Notes: a model not told the origin generated them from the sequence alone. Shown: positions 37,001-46,032, counted from the first letter of the stretch. The stretch: 64,000 nucleotides of DNA from Microcoleus sp. FACHB-1515 (GCF_014696105.1 NZ_JACJPO010000037.1:16074-80073), one strand, 5' to 3'. A program made the numbers and translations.

Positions 37001-37447
37001 CCGTTTTCATCCCGCGCCCTCGATCGCGGCTTAGCGGGCGTCGTCGTCGGCCTGACTCGACTGCTGATTCCTGAAATGACCGAGGCGATCGGTGCTTCTT
37101 ATGTCCGCAGCCAGCGGCAGGCGATCGAAACGGTGATCGAGGCAATTGCCGATCGCGCCGAGTTCCAAAAGCAAAACAGTGAAGACTCCACCCAATCACG
37201 GCAGCAAATCCGAGCGCAAGTGCTGGACTTGATCGACACCTGGGAACGAATTGCCGATCGCGATAAACGGCTGCAATACCAATCGAGAGAGCTTGAGGGG
37301 ACGCCCGCACTGCTGGTTGATGCCCTAGACCCAAACGCTCATCCACACGAAAAATTCAAGGCACATCGTAGCCTGCGCGATGTCGAGGCCACTGTAAATC
37401 TCTGGGTACGCGACCCATACGGAATGACCGTCGAGGACGAAGAATGA
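34067..37447 (+). CDS. drmA: DISARM helicase DrmA
   Basis: A 1126-residue helicase-like protein from ATG 34067; an earlier TTG start adds two residues. Walker A is TGGGKT (442-447). A zinc-knuckle-like region with CPWC and CVNRGC follows (about 565-605), then a DELH box and the C-terminal motif VI QATSRVGR. The acidic N-terminal region (DDDADDTPDE) is low complexity. DrmA is a core DISARM subunit that works with DrmB on unmethylated DNA. The stop overlaps drmB by ATGA. Confidence 0.9.
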   Translation: MPPNTSAEIRSTLVDALQLDLVGPKPSDRSYATEILTEPPSKWYLTGFLAPFGTKPDDRSDDDADDTPDEVAGSDSSEDSQAPEGVPARKPFFPSSMGLSFLLDRHPIDLQVTASWGDYVAIELEESAEAEAEPSKSDSKKRKPEGWQRIPQSVTLNVSITAIEDSFTIDIPNSSGLSLVVNCRPVLDSRFPVGTLSASIFLVNYRQQPGEKDKAFAFQTCLVIRCAEGFVPRSDLRGDSTDWDEAIANLQYRHDYEFAVGHNVSALAHSVDRSRCTEICTTWIPTANVPRVEAAAIPNVQLGMEALADATDASAIRQKLDPLITEYRTWIAAQRSQSIDPPQAQAAAQVLVDNAETACDRIESGLQALSDPNVLEAFQIANRVVAIARRRQLSQDRNAPPESFDPPQWRPFQLAFILLNLVSIAQPNCSDREVVDLLFFPTGGGKTEAYLGLAAFTLVLRRLSYVGIRSAGLSVLMRYTLRLLTLDQLERAARLICALELERQKDPAKLGDWPFEIGLWVGQSATPNRMGRRGDKDEYSAFSRTEAFKRDSKSRPAPIPLERCPWCGEKFTVNSFSIHPSSDDPKNLRIICVNRGCDFRSRNPLPIITVDEPIYRRLPCFIIATVDKFAALPWIGQTGALFGRVTHYHDGEGFYSPADEKKAGKPLGAYLPPPDLIIQDELHLISGPLGTMVGLYETAIDTLCSSTDRKIRPKIIASTATVRRASHQIQALFGRNHVHIFPPPSPDRHDSFFATTNFDDPGRLYLGVAAQGRSLKVVLLRTYLALMAAAYKQYIEQGGDRNKDNPADPYMTLLGYFNSLRELGGSRRIVEDEVSSRLSTYGDRRLRYGESIGAFRDRKIDDEPEELTSRVSTGKVANTKRRLALPAYEKEKVDIALATNMISVGLDIVRLGLMVVLGQPKTAAEYIQATSRVGREATKPGLVVTLLNIHRPRDRSHYERFQSWHNSFYRAVEATSVTPFSSRALDRGLAGVVVGLTRLLIPEMTEAIGASYVRSQRQAIETVIEAIADRAEFQKQNSEDSTQSRQQIRAQVLDLIDTWERIADRDKRLQYQSRELEGTPALLVDALDPNAHPHEKFKAHRSLRDVEATVNLWVRDPYGMTVEDEE

Positions 37448-39357
37448 ACGACAAACGAAAAACCAAGCCCAGCGGTGAACTGCGTCAAAGCCAGGTTCTC
37501 ACCACCTTTGGCCCCGGATCGATGGTTGATTTGCCGAAGCGATCGGTTGTGATTGCTGGATTAACCTACTGGAAGGGCGATCGCCTGCTGGTGCGCGAAG
37601 ATCGATTGCGCTACAAAGTTGCCAAGAGTCTCGGACTGCCCAATCCCCAAGACATCGAACTACGCACACCCCCACAGCAGTCGAGCGATCCGCAAGCGTC
37701 CGTCAGCGGGATTGATGCGTTTGTCTTTCCAACTTGGTTTTTGGTGCAGATCGATCGCACCTTCGACAATGGCAAACCTTACCGCACTCGTCCGCTCGTT
37801 TCCTGGAGTACTGTCAAAGCCGCCACAAACGGGTTAGTCAAGTTTGACGGCGACAAAGCGCCAGTCGTCCCCGTTCGATTCGTTCAAGCCTGCACCAACG
37901 GCCACCTCAGCGATATCGACTGGTACACTTTCGTTCATCGCGATTCTCAGTCTACTTGTCGCGGACAACTTTGGTTAGATGAAGGTGGATCTGGAAATGA
38001 TTTTGAGCAAATCTTTGTTCGCTGTAGTGATGCAAATTGTAGAAAACGCCGCCCGCTTTCAGAAGCCAAACTGAAAGATTCCAAAGTGCTTGGAAAATGT
38101 CAGGGACATCGCCCCTGGCTCGGCTCGAAAGGCAAAGAAACCTTTTGTCTAGGCCACAACATCAACAGCTTAGGGGAGATTGTAGAAACCGAAGAATATA
38201 ATCGCCTGCTGGTTCGTTCAGCCAGCAATGCCTACTTCACGCAGATTCTCAGCGTCGTCTCACTGCCCGATCAAGATGCAGAACTGAAGCAGGCGATCGA
38301 TCGCTTCTACACTGGGGAGCTAGACAGCGCTGAAGATTTAGATGAAATTCAAAAAAGCCTTCACAAAAAAGCTAGGTACGCCAGCTTGGTCAGGTTTGGT
38401 GCAGATGCAGTTTGGGCAGAAATTCAGCGACGCAAAAGCGGCTCGATCGCACCTGACAAAAGCATCAAGCAGGTCGAACTCGAAGCCTTACTTGCCTGTC
38501 CTCCCGAACTGGGCAAAGAAGCACCGCCAACCGATAAACCGTTTCAAGGCTACACGCGCCAACCGGACAAGCTCGATCCTAAGTGGCGATCGACAATCGA
38601 TCGAATCGTCCTGGTGCATCGCCTCCGCGAAGTTTCTGCGCTGATTGGCTTTACTCGATTTGAGGCAGCCATGCCCAACATTGAAGGCGAAATTGACGAT
38701 CTGGCAATCAACTTGCGCCGCGCCAGTTTAGACTTTGAACCAAACTGGGTACCTGCGATCGAAAATTTGGGCGAAGGCGTTTTCATCAGCCTCAAACTCG
38801 AAGCCATTGGGCAGTGGCTCGATCGGCCAGGCGTTAAAGCGCAATCCCAGCGACTAGAGCAAGGCTTTTACAAGTGGCTGGACAGCCGCGGCATTCCTCG
38901 CGACAAAACAAAATTTCCAGGCGCAGCCTACATTATGCTGCACTCACTCTCTCACCTGTTGATTACCGCTGTCTCACTCGACTGCGGCTATGCCTCCAGT
39001 GCCATTCGCGAACGCATTTACGCCTTCGACGATATTGGCTACGGCATTTTGCTTCACACTGGAACGTCAGGATCAGAAGGAACATTGGGCGGACTGGTCG
39101 AAGTGGGCAGACGCATCGAGCATCACTTGGGCAAAGCGCTGGAGTATGGCCGCTTATGTTCAAACGATCCGGTGTGCGCTCAGCACAAACCCAGCGATGA
39201 ACAGGAAGATCGGTTGCTGCATGGCGCGGCCTGTCACGGCTGCTTGCTGATTGCCGAAACTTCTTGCGAACGCCGTAACGAACTGCTCGATCGCGCCCTA
39301 GTCGTCAGCACAGTGGAACGATTCGGTGCTGAATTCTTCCCGGACGCGCTGCAATGA
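37444..39357 (+). CDS. drmB: DISARM protein DrmB (DUF1998)
   Basis: A 637-residue protein with a C-terminal DUF1998 region (YIMLHSLSHLLITAV and TSGSEGTLGGLVEVGR) and a final cysteine cluster (CSNDPVC, CHGCLL, SCERRNELL), as in DrmB. It starts inside the drmA stop and overlaps drmC in the same way, so drmA-drmB-drmC are translationally coupled. DrmB forms a complex with DrmA in DISARM. Confidence 0.9.
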   Translation: MNDKRKTKPSGELRQSQVLTTFGPGSMVDLPKRSVVIAGLTYWKGDRLLVREDRLRYKVAKSLGLPNPQDIELRTPPQQSSDPQASVSGIDAFVFPTWFLVQIDRTFDNGKPYRTRPLVSWSTVKAATNGLVKFDGDKAPVVPVRFVQACTNGHLSDIDWYTFVHRDSQSTCRGQLWLDEGGSGNDFEQIFVRCSDANCRKRRPLSEAKLKDSKVLGKCQGHRPWLGSKGKETFCLGHNINSLGEIVETEEYNRLLVRSASNAYFTQILSVVSLPDQDAELKQAIDRFYTGELDSAEDLDEIQKSLHKKARYASLVRFGADAVWAEIQRRKSGSIAPDKSIKQVELEALLACPPELGKEAPPTDKPFQGYTRQPDKLDPKWRSTIDRIVLVHRLREVSALIGFTRFEAAMPNIEGEIDDLAINLRRASLDFEPNWVPAIENLGEGVFISLKLEAIGQWLDRPGVKAQSQRLEQGFYKWLDSRGIPRDKTKFPGAAYIMLHSLSHLLITAVSLDCGYASSAIRERIYAFDDIGYGILLHTGTSGSEGTLGGLVEVGRRIEHHLGKALEYGRLCSNDPVCAQHKPSDEQEDRLLHGAACHGCLLIAETSCERRNELLDRALVVSTVERFGAEFFPDALQ

Positions 39358-40151
39358 TGTCGCCATTTTTGAGCCTGAGCCGTTTCGCGCTGCTTGACCT
39401 GGCAACCGCTTTGGAATCTAGGTGGCTGAAGTTCCCAATCCACCCGTTTTCTCTCACCAGCTACGCTCCAGAAAAACTTGCCGCCGCGATCGCCGCAGAA
39501 CTTAATCAACTCCGTCAGCAAGGCATGAGCACGACCCACATTGCCTACATGCTCAAGCTGTTAGCCCAAGAGCAGGCGATCGCTCACCAGCATTTGTTTG
39601 ATTTGGTGTGGACTGGCCCCGAAGTGTTGGGAACCGAAAGCCGCGATACTGCTGTGGTTGTACGCGAACTGTTTCAGAGCGCTCAGCACAACGTTTTGAT
39701 TTCTAGCTTTGCGGTCGATCAGGGTACGAAAGGGCACGAGATATTTCGCCCTCTGGCCGATCGAATGGCTGCAAATGCCGACCTCAGTGTCCGAATGTTT
39801 CTCAACGTTAAACGCCAATACAGCGACAAAACGCCGACTGTAACTTTATTACGGCAATTCGCGGAGAATTTTCGGAAAAACGTTTGGCCGGGATCGCGCC
39901 TGCCCGAAGTCTTTCACGATCCCAGAGCGCTGGAACTGTCTTCCCAGAGCAACGCTTGTCTCCACGCCAAATGTGTCGTTGTTGATGAAGCGCAAGTTCT
40001 GATTACGTCAGCCAATTTCACAGAAGCCGCCCATCAGCGCAACATCGAAGCGGGCGTTTTGATTGCAAATCGTCCCACTGCTAGAGCGATTCGATCGCAG
40101 TTTGAGATGCTGGTCGCTCAAAACATTCTGCAAAAAATACCAGGACTTTAG
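39354..40151 (+). CDS. drmC: DISARM phospholipase D-like protein DrmC
   Basis: A 265-residue protein with one PLD motif, H204-A-K206 and D211 (HAKCVVVDE), followed by TSANFTEAAHQRNIEAGVLI. The start (ATGATG) overlaps the drmB stop. DrmC is the optional PLD-type member of DISARM; single-motif PLD proteins usually act as dimers. It completes the class 1 order drmD-drmMI-drmA-drmB-drmC. Confidence 0.9.
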   Translation: MMSPFLSLSRFALLDLATALESRWLKFPIHPFSLTSYAPEKLAAAIAAELNQLRQQGMSTTHIAYMLKLLAQEQAIAHQHLFDLVWTGPEVLGTESRDTAVVVRELFQSAQHNVLISSFAVDQGTKGHEIFRPLADRMAANADLSVRMFLNVKRQYSDKTPTVTLLRQFAENFRKNVWPGSRLPEVFHDPRALELSSQSNACLHAKCVVVDEAQVLITSANFTEAAHQRNIEAGVLIANRPTARAIRSQFEMLVAQNILQKIPGL

Positions 40152-40171
40152 ATTTAACAAAACACATCGCG

Positions 40172-40474
40172 ATGCAAAAAATTCACGCCTTTGCCATTCT
40201 TGCTCCAGTCCCAGAACTGCGCTTGTTCTCTGGGCTAGAAGCAATCACCGCTCAAATCGATTCCGATGATTTGCTGCCCAAAGTTGCGTTTGGCACAATG
40301 GCGTCCGAACTATTTGCCCAAGTTGATGCGATTCGCTCTCCATCTCACTCTGAATCTGCCTTGCGATCGACTTCCTCAACGATCGCTGCTACCGCTTCAA
40401 TCTCGTGCTGCAAATCTTCGATCGAGGGCAATTTCGCCTTGAACTCGTCGGGCAGCATTGCTGTCGTGCGGTAG
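40172..40474 (+). pseudogene. Possible truncated ORF after drmC
   Basis: A 100-codon frame starts 20 nt after drmC with a protein-like beginning (MQKIHAFAILAPVPELRLFSGLEAI) but its last 40 or so codons are antisense to the 3' end of the DUF1016 gene and turn Ser-rich. It could be the start of a sixth operon gene cut off when the par/DUF1016 block joined. Function unknown. Confidence 0.3.
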
Positions 40475-41412
40475 GTGGAAACGCTAATCGGCTGACTCAT
40501 GCCACGCAAGGCATATTCGACGATCGACTTCTTCTTGGAGCGACAAAGGATGATTCCGATCGTTGGGTTGTCTGTTGAACGACGTAGTTTGTCATCAATC
40601 ACATTGACGTAGAAGTTGATTTGCCCAGAATACTCAGGCTTGAAGTCAGTCGTCTTTAGCTCGATGACCACGAAGCAACTCAGGGCAAGGTGGTAGAAGA
40701 GCAGATCTACAAAAAACTCATCACCTTCAACCTCCAGCCGATACTGACTGCCCACAAATGCGAAGCCCACGCCCAGTTCGAGCAAAAACTTCTGCATGTG
40801 TTCAAGCAGGGCACGCTCTAGATCGCGCTCAAGTGCTTTTTCACGCAGATTGAGAAATTCCAGATTGTACTCGGACTTTAGCAAGCTCTGAGCTAAATCG
40901 GACTGAGGCGCAGGAAGCGTCTGCTCAAAATTTGTGAGTGCCCCACCTTGACGGCTGTAGAGATCACCGTCAATCTGGTGGATGAGAACGTTGCGACTCC
41001 AGCTATTTTCGATCGTCTTTTGGATGTACCAGATGCGTTGCTCTGGGTCTTTCACCTTGTCGATGATCGCGCAGTTGTGCTTCCAGGGAATTTGTCCACC
41101 AAGCTGGTGGACAATTGACTCATCAGGATAAGCTTCCGCAAACGCCCGCATATAGAGGAGGTTGGTGCGCGAGAACCCAGCAATGTCAGGAAACTCCAAA
41201 CGCAAATCTCTAGCGAGACGCTCAATTACTTTTGCACCCCAACCTTCTTCCTGCTGACGCTGAAGAATCTCTCGGCCAATTTGCCAGTAGAGCAGTACCA
41301 ATTCTCGGTTGACGGCGAGCGCTGCCTTGACCTGAGTCGATCGAATTCGCTCCTTCAAACTACGGAAGAAATCATCGTAGTCGTCAGGAAAAAGGGAAGT
41401 TTGCTTAGGCAT
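40345..41412 (-). CDS. PDDEXK nuclease domain protein, DUF1016/YhcG family
   Basis: A 355-residue protein. The N-terminal DUF1016_N domain (RSTQVKAALAVNRELVLLYW, GFSRTNLLYMRAF) is followed by a PD-(D/E)xK nuclease region with FFVDLLFYH near 230 and VIELK near 250. Such proteins are stand-alone nucleases often found beside restriction or defence genes. The gene starts 33 nt after parB on the same strand, so it is probably read with parA-parB. It meets the DISARM operon tail to tail. Confidence 0.87.
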   Translation of the reverse strand: MPKQTSLFPDDYDDFFRSLKERIRSTQVKAALAVNRELVLLYWQIGREILQRQQEEGWGAKVIERLARDLRLEFPDIAGFSRTNLLYMRAFAEAYPDESIVHQLGGQIPWKHNCAIIDKVKDPEQRIWYIQKTIENSWSRNVLIHQIDGDLYSRQGGALTNFEQTLPAPQSDLAQSLLKSEYNLEFLNLREKALERDLERALLEHMQKFLLELGVGFAFVGSQYRLEVEGDEFFVDLLFYHLALSCFVVIELKTTDFKPEYSGQINFYVNVIDDKLRRSTDNPTIGIILCRSKKKSIVEYALRGMSQPISVSTYRTTAMLPDEFKAKLPSIEDLQHEIEAVAAIVEEVDRKADSE

Positions 41413-41445
41413 AATTACTGATTTTGATGATGTCGAAGAAACGCT

Positions 41446-42381
41446 CTAGCTTTCGCCAGCTAGCCGCTCCAGCTCGTCTAGCAGCTTGACAATTCGATCG
41501 CGCTTCTTGCGCTCACTCCAGCTTTTGCTTTTCTTCAACCGCTTAGTAATCTCGCTCATGCGAGCAATTAGCGCTTGTTCCGGCGTTGTCTCTGAACCTG
41601 CATCCGGCTTCGACTCCTTAATTCGCACTTTGATTTCATTCAAGGAGAGGCTTTGGTCGATCGCCTCCTCTAGCAGTTCATCTCGATGCTGCTCATTCTT
41701 CACGCGGGCGATCGATCGAGCTTTGGTGTACTCCAACTTTCCTTCCCGTAGAGTATCTAAGATATTCGACGGCAAATTCAGCAGCGGCAGACGACTACTG
41801 CGTAAGGATTCTAGATTGAACCGACCTAATTCAGCTAGGCAAGATTCGATCTTTTCAAGCTGAAGGGAAACGTTTTCCTTCAACTCCTGCCCTCGGTTCT
41901 TTGAGTTTGCTGCTTGGTAGATGATTGACTTCACTTCGTCAATATTCGTGTCCAAAGCGAGTGCCAGTAGCTCTAATACTGCCTCGGTTTCCTCGATCGG
42001 GTTAAGGTCGTCCCGCTGCAAGTTCTCAATCAGCGCGACTTGGAGAGCCTGCTGATCGGAAAACTCGCGTGAGACGATCGGAATCTGAGTCAGTCCTACT
42101 TCCTGAGCAGCTCGAAGCCGACGCTCTCCTGCAATTAGCTCGTAGCGACCTTCTCCTAGAGGACGAACTAGAATCGGTTCCAGGATGCCGTGTTCTTTCA
42201 CAGATGCCACTAGCTGTGCCATCTTCTCAGGGGCGAAGTAGCGACGAGGCTGCCGTTTAGCAGGTAGTTTAATGACGCTTAGCGCGACAGAAGCAGAAGG
42301 TTGAGTATCTTGAATACTGTTTGGGTCGGTCATGAAACGCTGCATCACAGCGTCACTAAGTGTTTTGCGCTCCTTAACCAT
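41446..42381 (-). CDS. parB: ParB family partition protein
   Basis: A 311-residue protein with the ParB/Sulfiredoxin-like N-terminal domain: [19 protein letters not shown], the GERRLRAAQ box and [13 protein letters not shown]. It binds parS and loads as a CTP-dependent clamp in this family; the C-terminus is basic and helical. It overlaps parA by 8 nt. A near-perfect copy of the palindrome found upstream of parA lies inside this gene at 41862-41881. Confidence 0.95.
   Translation of the reverse strand: MVKERKTLSDAVMQRFMTDPNSIQDTQPSASVALSVIKLPAKRQPRRYFAPEKMAQLVASVKEHGILEPILVRPLGEGRYELIAGERRLRAAQEVGLTQIPIVSREFSDQQALQVALIENLQRDDLNPIEETEAVLELLALALDTNIDEVKSIIYQAANSKNRGQELKENVSLQLEKIESCLAELGRFNLESLRSSRLPLLNLPSNILDTLREGKLEYTKARSIARVKNEQHRDELLEEAIDQSLSLNEIKVRIKESKPDAGSETTPEQALIARMSEITKRLKKSKSWSERKKRDRIVKLLDELERLAGES
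41862..41881. promoter_or_regulatory. Second parS-like palindrome, inside parB
   Basis: GAAGGGAAACGTTTTCCTTC differs at one base (C to T) from the perfect palindrome at 43062-43081. The match over 20 bp is too close for chance, so it is probably a second ParB binding site within the parB coding region. Confidence 0.65.
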
Positions 42382-43018
42382 TCATCACCTCCATCGCCTG
42401 CTTGAATAAACTCTCTAGTTCTTGCCGCGCTGTTCCTGCTGGTGTTCCTGCCATATCGAAGACGGTTGCACCTTGACCAAAAGCATCTGTAATAATTTGT
42501 CTTTGGTGGACGATCGTTGTCAGCAACTTGACACCTTGAACTTGCTGCAACACAGCAAACGCTTCGTCCTTGAGCTTTGTTCCTTTGATTGCCTTGTTAA
42601 GAAATAAGGCTGCCTTCGGCAATCCGCCACGAATTGCTTTTGCCTGTCGAACGAGTCGCACCGTGTCTGAAGCGCTGGCTAAATCAACCCCAGCAGGCTG
42701 ACAAGGAATCAACGCTAAATCAGCCCATAAAAGCAGCGCCCTTGTTGTCTCACTAAGTGTAGCAGGGCCATCGACTAGCAGCCATTCTGTTTCTTCGGCG
42801 AGCTTGGGTAGCTGCTCTAAGAGTTCATCAGGATTTTGCACAACCTGAAAGGGAATTTCGTAGTTTAGAGACTCTAGCCAAATCGAAGAGGTACGCTGTC
42901 CATCTGCATCTACCAGCAAGATCGACTTCCCTTGACGCTGCAACCATCGAGTGAGATGGACAGCGATCGTGGACTTTCCCGCTCCCCCTTTTTGATTTAC
43001 AACCGCGATCGTAGGCAT
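42374..43018 (-). CDS. parA: ParA family partition ATPase
   Basis: A 214-residue deviant Walker ATPase: KGGAGKST at 10-17, LLVDADGQ and the WLLVDGPA strand. It moves or positions plasmid copies together with ParB. The short form without an N-terminal HTH suggests it does not act as a repressor, so control may fall to ParB through the palindrome 44 nt upstream of the start. Confidence 0.95.
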   Translation of the reverse strand: MPTIAVVNQKGGAGKSTIAVHLTRWLQRQGKSILLVDADGQRTSSIWLESLNYEIPFQVVQNPDELLEQLPKLAEETEWLLVDGPATLSETTRALLLWADLALIPCQPAGVDLASASDTVRLVRQAKAIRGGLPKAALFLNKAIKGTKLKDEAFAVLQQVQGVKLLTTIVHQRQIITDAFGQGATVFDMAGTPAGTARQELESLFKQAMEVMNG

Positions 43019-43061
43019 GCAGCAATCAAGAACAACAAAGCTAGTTTACGGCAAAATGGAT

Positions 43062-43081
43062 GAAGGGAAACGTTTCCCTTC
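43062..43081. promoter_or_regulatory. Perfect 20-bp palindrome upstream of parA, probable parS/operator
   Basis: GAAGGGAAACGTTTCCCTTC is fully self-complementary, lies between parA and the divergent small gene at 43222, and is repeated with one change inside parB. The place and the repetition fit a partition site that may also act as the par operator. Confidence 0.7.
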
Positions 43082-43221
43082 GATGAAAATGTAATTAGAT
43101 GAGGTAGTTCTTGAGTGTTGAGAAAAAGGCAGTTTTCTCATGTCATGATGGAACAAGAACTACCAAACTTCTGGCATCACAATAAGCAGAACTGCTGGCG
43201 ATTACCAGATGAGAGGAATCT

Positions 43222-43755
43222 ATGGCTAAAGGATTCAAAGCAAAACCACGCAAGCAGTCGAGTGTTAAGAAATCTCGGCCACACAAATCCTTTTCTCTTA
43301 CCTGCGAGAGTGAAGCAAAAATTCAATTGGAGATTGAAGCTTTTCTAGCGCAAGATTTGCAGGAAAACCCTGAACACTACATTTTAGCTTGGCAGGCGGG
43401 TGTGTACAATCCTGTGGCTGGGCTGGAGGTAACCACCAGGTTTCTTGAAGCCAACGAAGAAGACTGGCTATTTTTGGCAAAGGAGATTGGCTGGCTTCAA
43501 GTAGAGGAAGACGAGTTAGACGCAATTTACTTTACTGCTCCGCCTCCAGATTTTGATCCTGATCAGGCCGACTGGTATGTTCGTCCTGACATAAGGACTT
43601 GGCTTGAAGAACCTGAACGACTCAGTAGAGTGGTAGCTGAGCGCCCAGTCCCGCACGGTTTGATATTTCAGGCGATCGAACGGTATATCCAAGAACTAGG
43701 CTGGGATGCAAACCAGAGTCAGGCATTCATTCAAAAGGTGATGATACGCCCGTAG
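43222..43755 (+). CDS. Hypothetical protein divergent from parA
   Basis: A 177-residue protein with a basic N-terminus (AKGFKAKPRKQSSVKKSRPHK) and an acidic, aromatic body (WLFLAKEIGWLQVEEDELDAIYF). No family recognised. It is divergent from parA across the parS-like palindrome and is followed by a gene-free stretch with a TTGTGTAAC palindrome. The basic head may bind DNA or RNA. Confidence 0.6.
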   Translation: MAKGFKAKPRKQSSVKKSRPHKSFSLTCESEAKIQLEIEAFLAQDLQENPEHYILAWQAGVYNPVAGLEVTTRFLEANEEDWLFLAKEIGWLQVEEDELDAIYFTAPPPDFDPDQADWYVRPDIRTWLEEPERLSRVVAERPVPHGLIFQAIERYIQELGWDANQSQAFIQKVMIRP

Positions 43756-44172
43756 CAGAAATGAGCAGTTCACACCTCACGATCGTTTTACTTGGGCTTC
43801 GACAACTTAAGCTTTAACGCAAGCTTTCAGCTTCAATGATGACTTCTTAGCAATCGCCCCTTAGCAATTTCTCTTTTTTCTTGTGTAACTTCTAGCGGTT
43901 TAAGTTCTTGGTTACACAAGAAACGATCGCTCTATGACTCTAGCGATCGCAACTTAGGCAAGCGCTAGTAGATAACTGTGCAAGCTGCTTGAGACTGTAG
44001 ATCTCAAACCGATCGCGAATTGCTCAATATTCCACGAACAGGGTTGCGCCTCGTGTGCCAAGCAATCTTGTAGTGCAAACTACAATATCTAATCCGCCAA
44101 GTCTGAATAATAAAGCTCATCTCTACCCAGGCTAATCCAGGGTCTACAAGCACGTTTCATCAATATACATCT
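43756..44172. other. Gene-free region with one long-loop palindrome
   Basis: No credible gene. It contains the TTGTGTAAC-family palindrome at 43877-43923 and otherwise no clear signal. Confidence 0.5.
43877..43923. repeat. TTGTGTAAC-family palindrome, copy 1
   Basis: Perfect 13-bp arms TTTCTTGTGTAAC (43877-43889) and GTTACACAAGAAA (43911-43923) with a 21-nt loop. Related copies lie at 45562-45603, 46039-46079 and 46171-46209. It lies in an intergenic region downstream of the 43222 gene. Confidence 0.8.
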
Positions 44173-45497
44173 ATGCCCAATCGTCGTGATTTTCTGCTTG
44201 GCAGTGCTGCCACCGCTGCTGCCGCTAGTCTACTGCCCAAAGCGCTCGCCCAAGAAGCACCACCGACTCGCCCCGAAATGGTTGCGATGCAAGAAGGCTA
44301 TGTTGGGCAGTATCAGGGTGGCGTGTATCTGCTGCCTGCCAATGATGAGACGGTACAGTGGGGCTAGTTCAACAATGCGGAACCGCCTCGCGCTCGCATT
44401 CGCTCGGGCGATACGGTCGTGATGGAAACGATGATGGCCTCGCTCAATCAGGTGCTGCCGGGAGTGTCGATCGAGGAAATTACTCGATTGCGCGTTGATA
44501 ATCCTGGTCGCGGCCCGCACTCGGTCACAGGCCCCATCTTTGTCGAAGGCGCACAGCCTGGTGACGTTCTCAAAGTTCGCATCAATCGCATTGTGCCGCG
44601 TACGTATGGCGCGAACTGGAACTTGCCGGGAAGTCTCAACCTGGGGCAGTTTCCCACGCTCTTGCTGAACCGCAGGTCAAGCATTTCTACCTCGATCTTA
44701 AGCGCGGCGTTACTGAGTTTCTACCAGGAATTGAACTGCCTGTGCGTCCGTTTCCCGGCATCATTGGCGTCGCACGAACCGAAAGCGGCCAGTACAGCAC
44801 CGTTCCACCGGGGCCGTTTGGCGGCAACATGGACTGTCACGAACTAGTTGAGGGCACGACGATCTATCTGCCTGTATTTGTCGAAGGCGCGTTGCTGTGG
44901 TCTGGCGACTCTCATGCCGTTCAGGGCAATGGCGAGATTAACCTGACGGCGATCGAGTCAGCCTTCAACGAACTCAACTTGACGATCGAAGTGGTCAAAG
45001 GTCAGTCGCTCACTTGGCCGCGCATCGAGTCAGACACGCACTGGATTACGGTTGGGTACGATCGCGACCTCAACGTGGCAATGGACATTCTCGAAGAAGA
45101 AACGCTCAAGTTTTTAGCCGACTCGAAAGGCTTGAGCAGCACACAGGCGCGGCGCTACATGGCGGCGTATGGCGACTGTCGCGTCGCGGAAGTGGTCAAT
45201 CAGCTTAAGGGTGTGTACTGTATGCTGCCCAAGCAGCCGATTCCCGTGCTTGTGCCCAATCCGGTCATCGGCACGATCGACAGCTTTGTGACGCACTCGG
45301 TCGATCGCGATGCGATGCAGGCGATGAACCTGGCGGCGATCGGCATGATTAAGCGCTTGCAGGCAATGAAAGGACTGACAGCGCTGGACGCCTACTCGCT
45401 AGCAAGTTTGGCGATGGACGCACGCATCGGGCGACCAGAAGCAGGAGCGAGCAGCCTGCACTGCCTGCTACCCAAGTCGTTGTGGGTGAATGGGTAG
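44173..45497 (+). pseudogene. Acetamidase/formamidase family gene with Tat signal, disrupted
   Basis: The frame opens with a twin-arginine signal (MPNRRDFLLGSAATAAAASL), then reads formamidase sequence to a TAG at 44365-44367 where the family has Trp (VQWG-stop-FNNAEPPRARI). Coding resumes in the same frame and shifts near 44655-44664, from GQFPTL into EPQVKHFYLDL; the rest (PFPGIIGVARTESGQYST, GGNMDCHELVEGTTIYLPVFVEGALLW) runs to 45497. The two lesions make this a pseudogene of a periplasmic amidase. A sequencing error could explain at most one of them. Confidence 0.88.
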
Positions 45498-45561
45498 AAC
45501 TTTGGGCTGCGGGTGTTGAAGTAAAGCAGACAGCGCCCGCAGCAAACGACGAGTACTATTT

Positions 45562-45603
45562 TCTTGTGTAACTAGGAGCTAAACTAATATTGGTTACACA
45601 AGA
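45562..45603. repeat. TTGTGTAAC-family palindrome, copy 2
   Basis: Perfect 11-bp arms TCTTGTGTAAC (45562-45572) and GTTACACAAGA (45593-45603) with a 20-nt loop, downstream of the DUF6788 gene end and after the formamidase pseudogene. Confidence 0.8.
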
Positions 45604-45677
45604 TGCGATTCGCTCAACTCTGGATTGCAAGGTCTGTTCTGCCTTCATAGCCATCGCAACCACAGCATATACAAAAC

Positions 45678-46031
45678 CTACTGACTGCTGTCCCTATTCC
45701 AAGGCGGGCGTTTCCCCACATACTGGCTGCGAACCTTCTTTTGTTCCTTCCAGTAGGCGTACCAGTAGGGACCATGCCCGGCTTCGGCTACAGCACCAGT
45801 CATACAGCGACAGCCCGCTTTATTACAACGTCGCTTTTCAAGCTGGTAAAGCTTCCCCTCATAATGCCGCTGCTCAATCGCGGCTGACCCTGACTGCTGC
45901 GGAAGCTCGATCGCCCCTTGTGCTTCTGCCGCGATCGCTTCTCCCAGCCAAGCATAAACTTCCTGCTTCTGCTTAAGGCTCAGGCGTTGTAGCGTAGTAC
46001 GGAGTGAGTCGAGTGAGGGCTGGCGCGGCAT
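45678..46031 (-). CDS. DUF6788 family small protein
   Basis: A 117-residue protein. After a helical N-terminus (LRTTLQRLSLKQKQEVYAWL), it carries the family core: KRRCNKAGCRCMTG, then HGPYWYAYWKEQKKVRSQYVGK. The Cys cluster may bind zinc. The function of DUF6788 is unknown. Its ATG is about 7 nt from the palindrome at 46039-46079, and three more copies of that palindrome lie within 2.2 kb, so it may recognise them. Confidence 0.75.
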   Translation of the reverse strand: MPRQPSLDSLRTTLQRLSLKQKQEVYAWLGEAIAAEAQGAIELPQQSGSAAIEQRHYEGKLYQLEKRRCNKAGCRCMTGAVAEAGHGPYWYAYWKEQKKVRSQYVGKRPPWNRDSSQ

Positions 46032-46032
46032 T

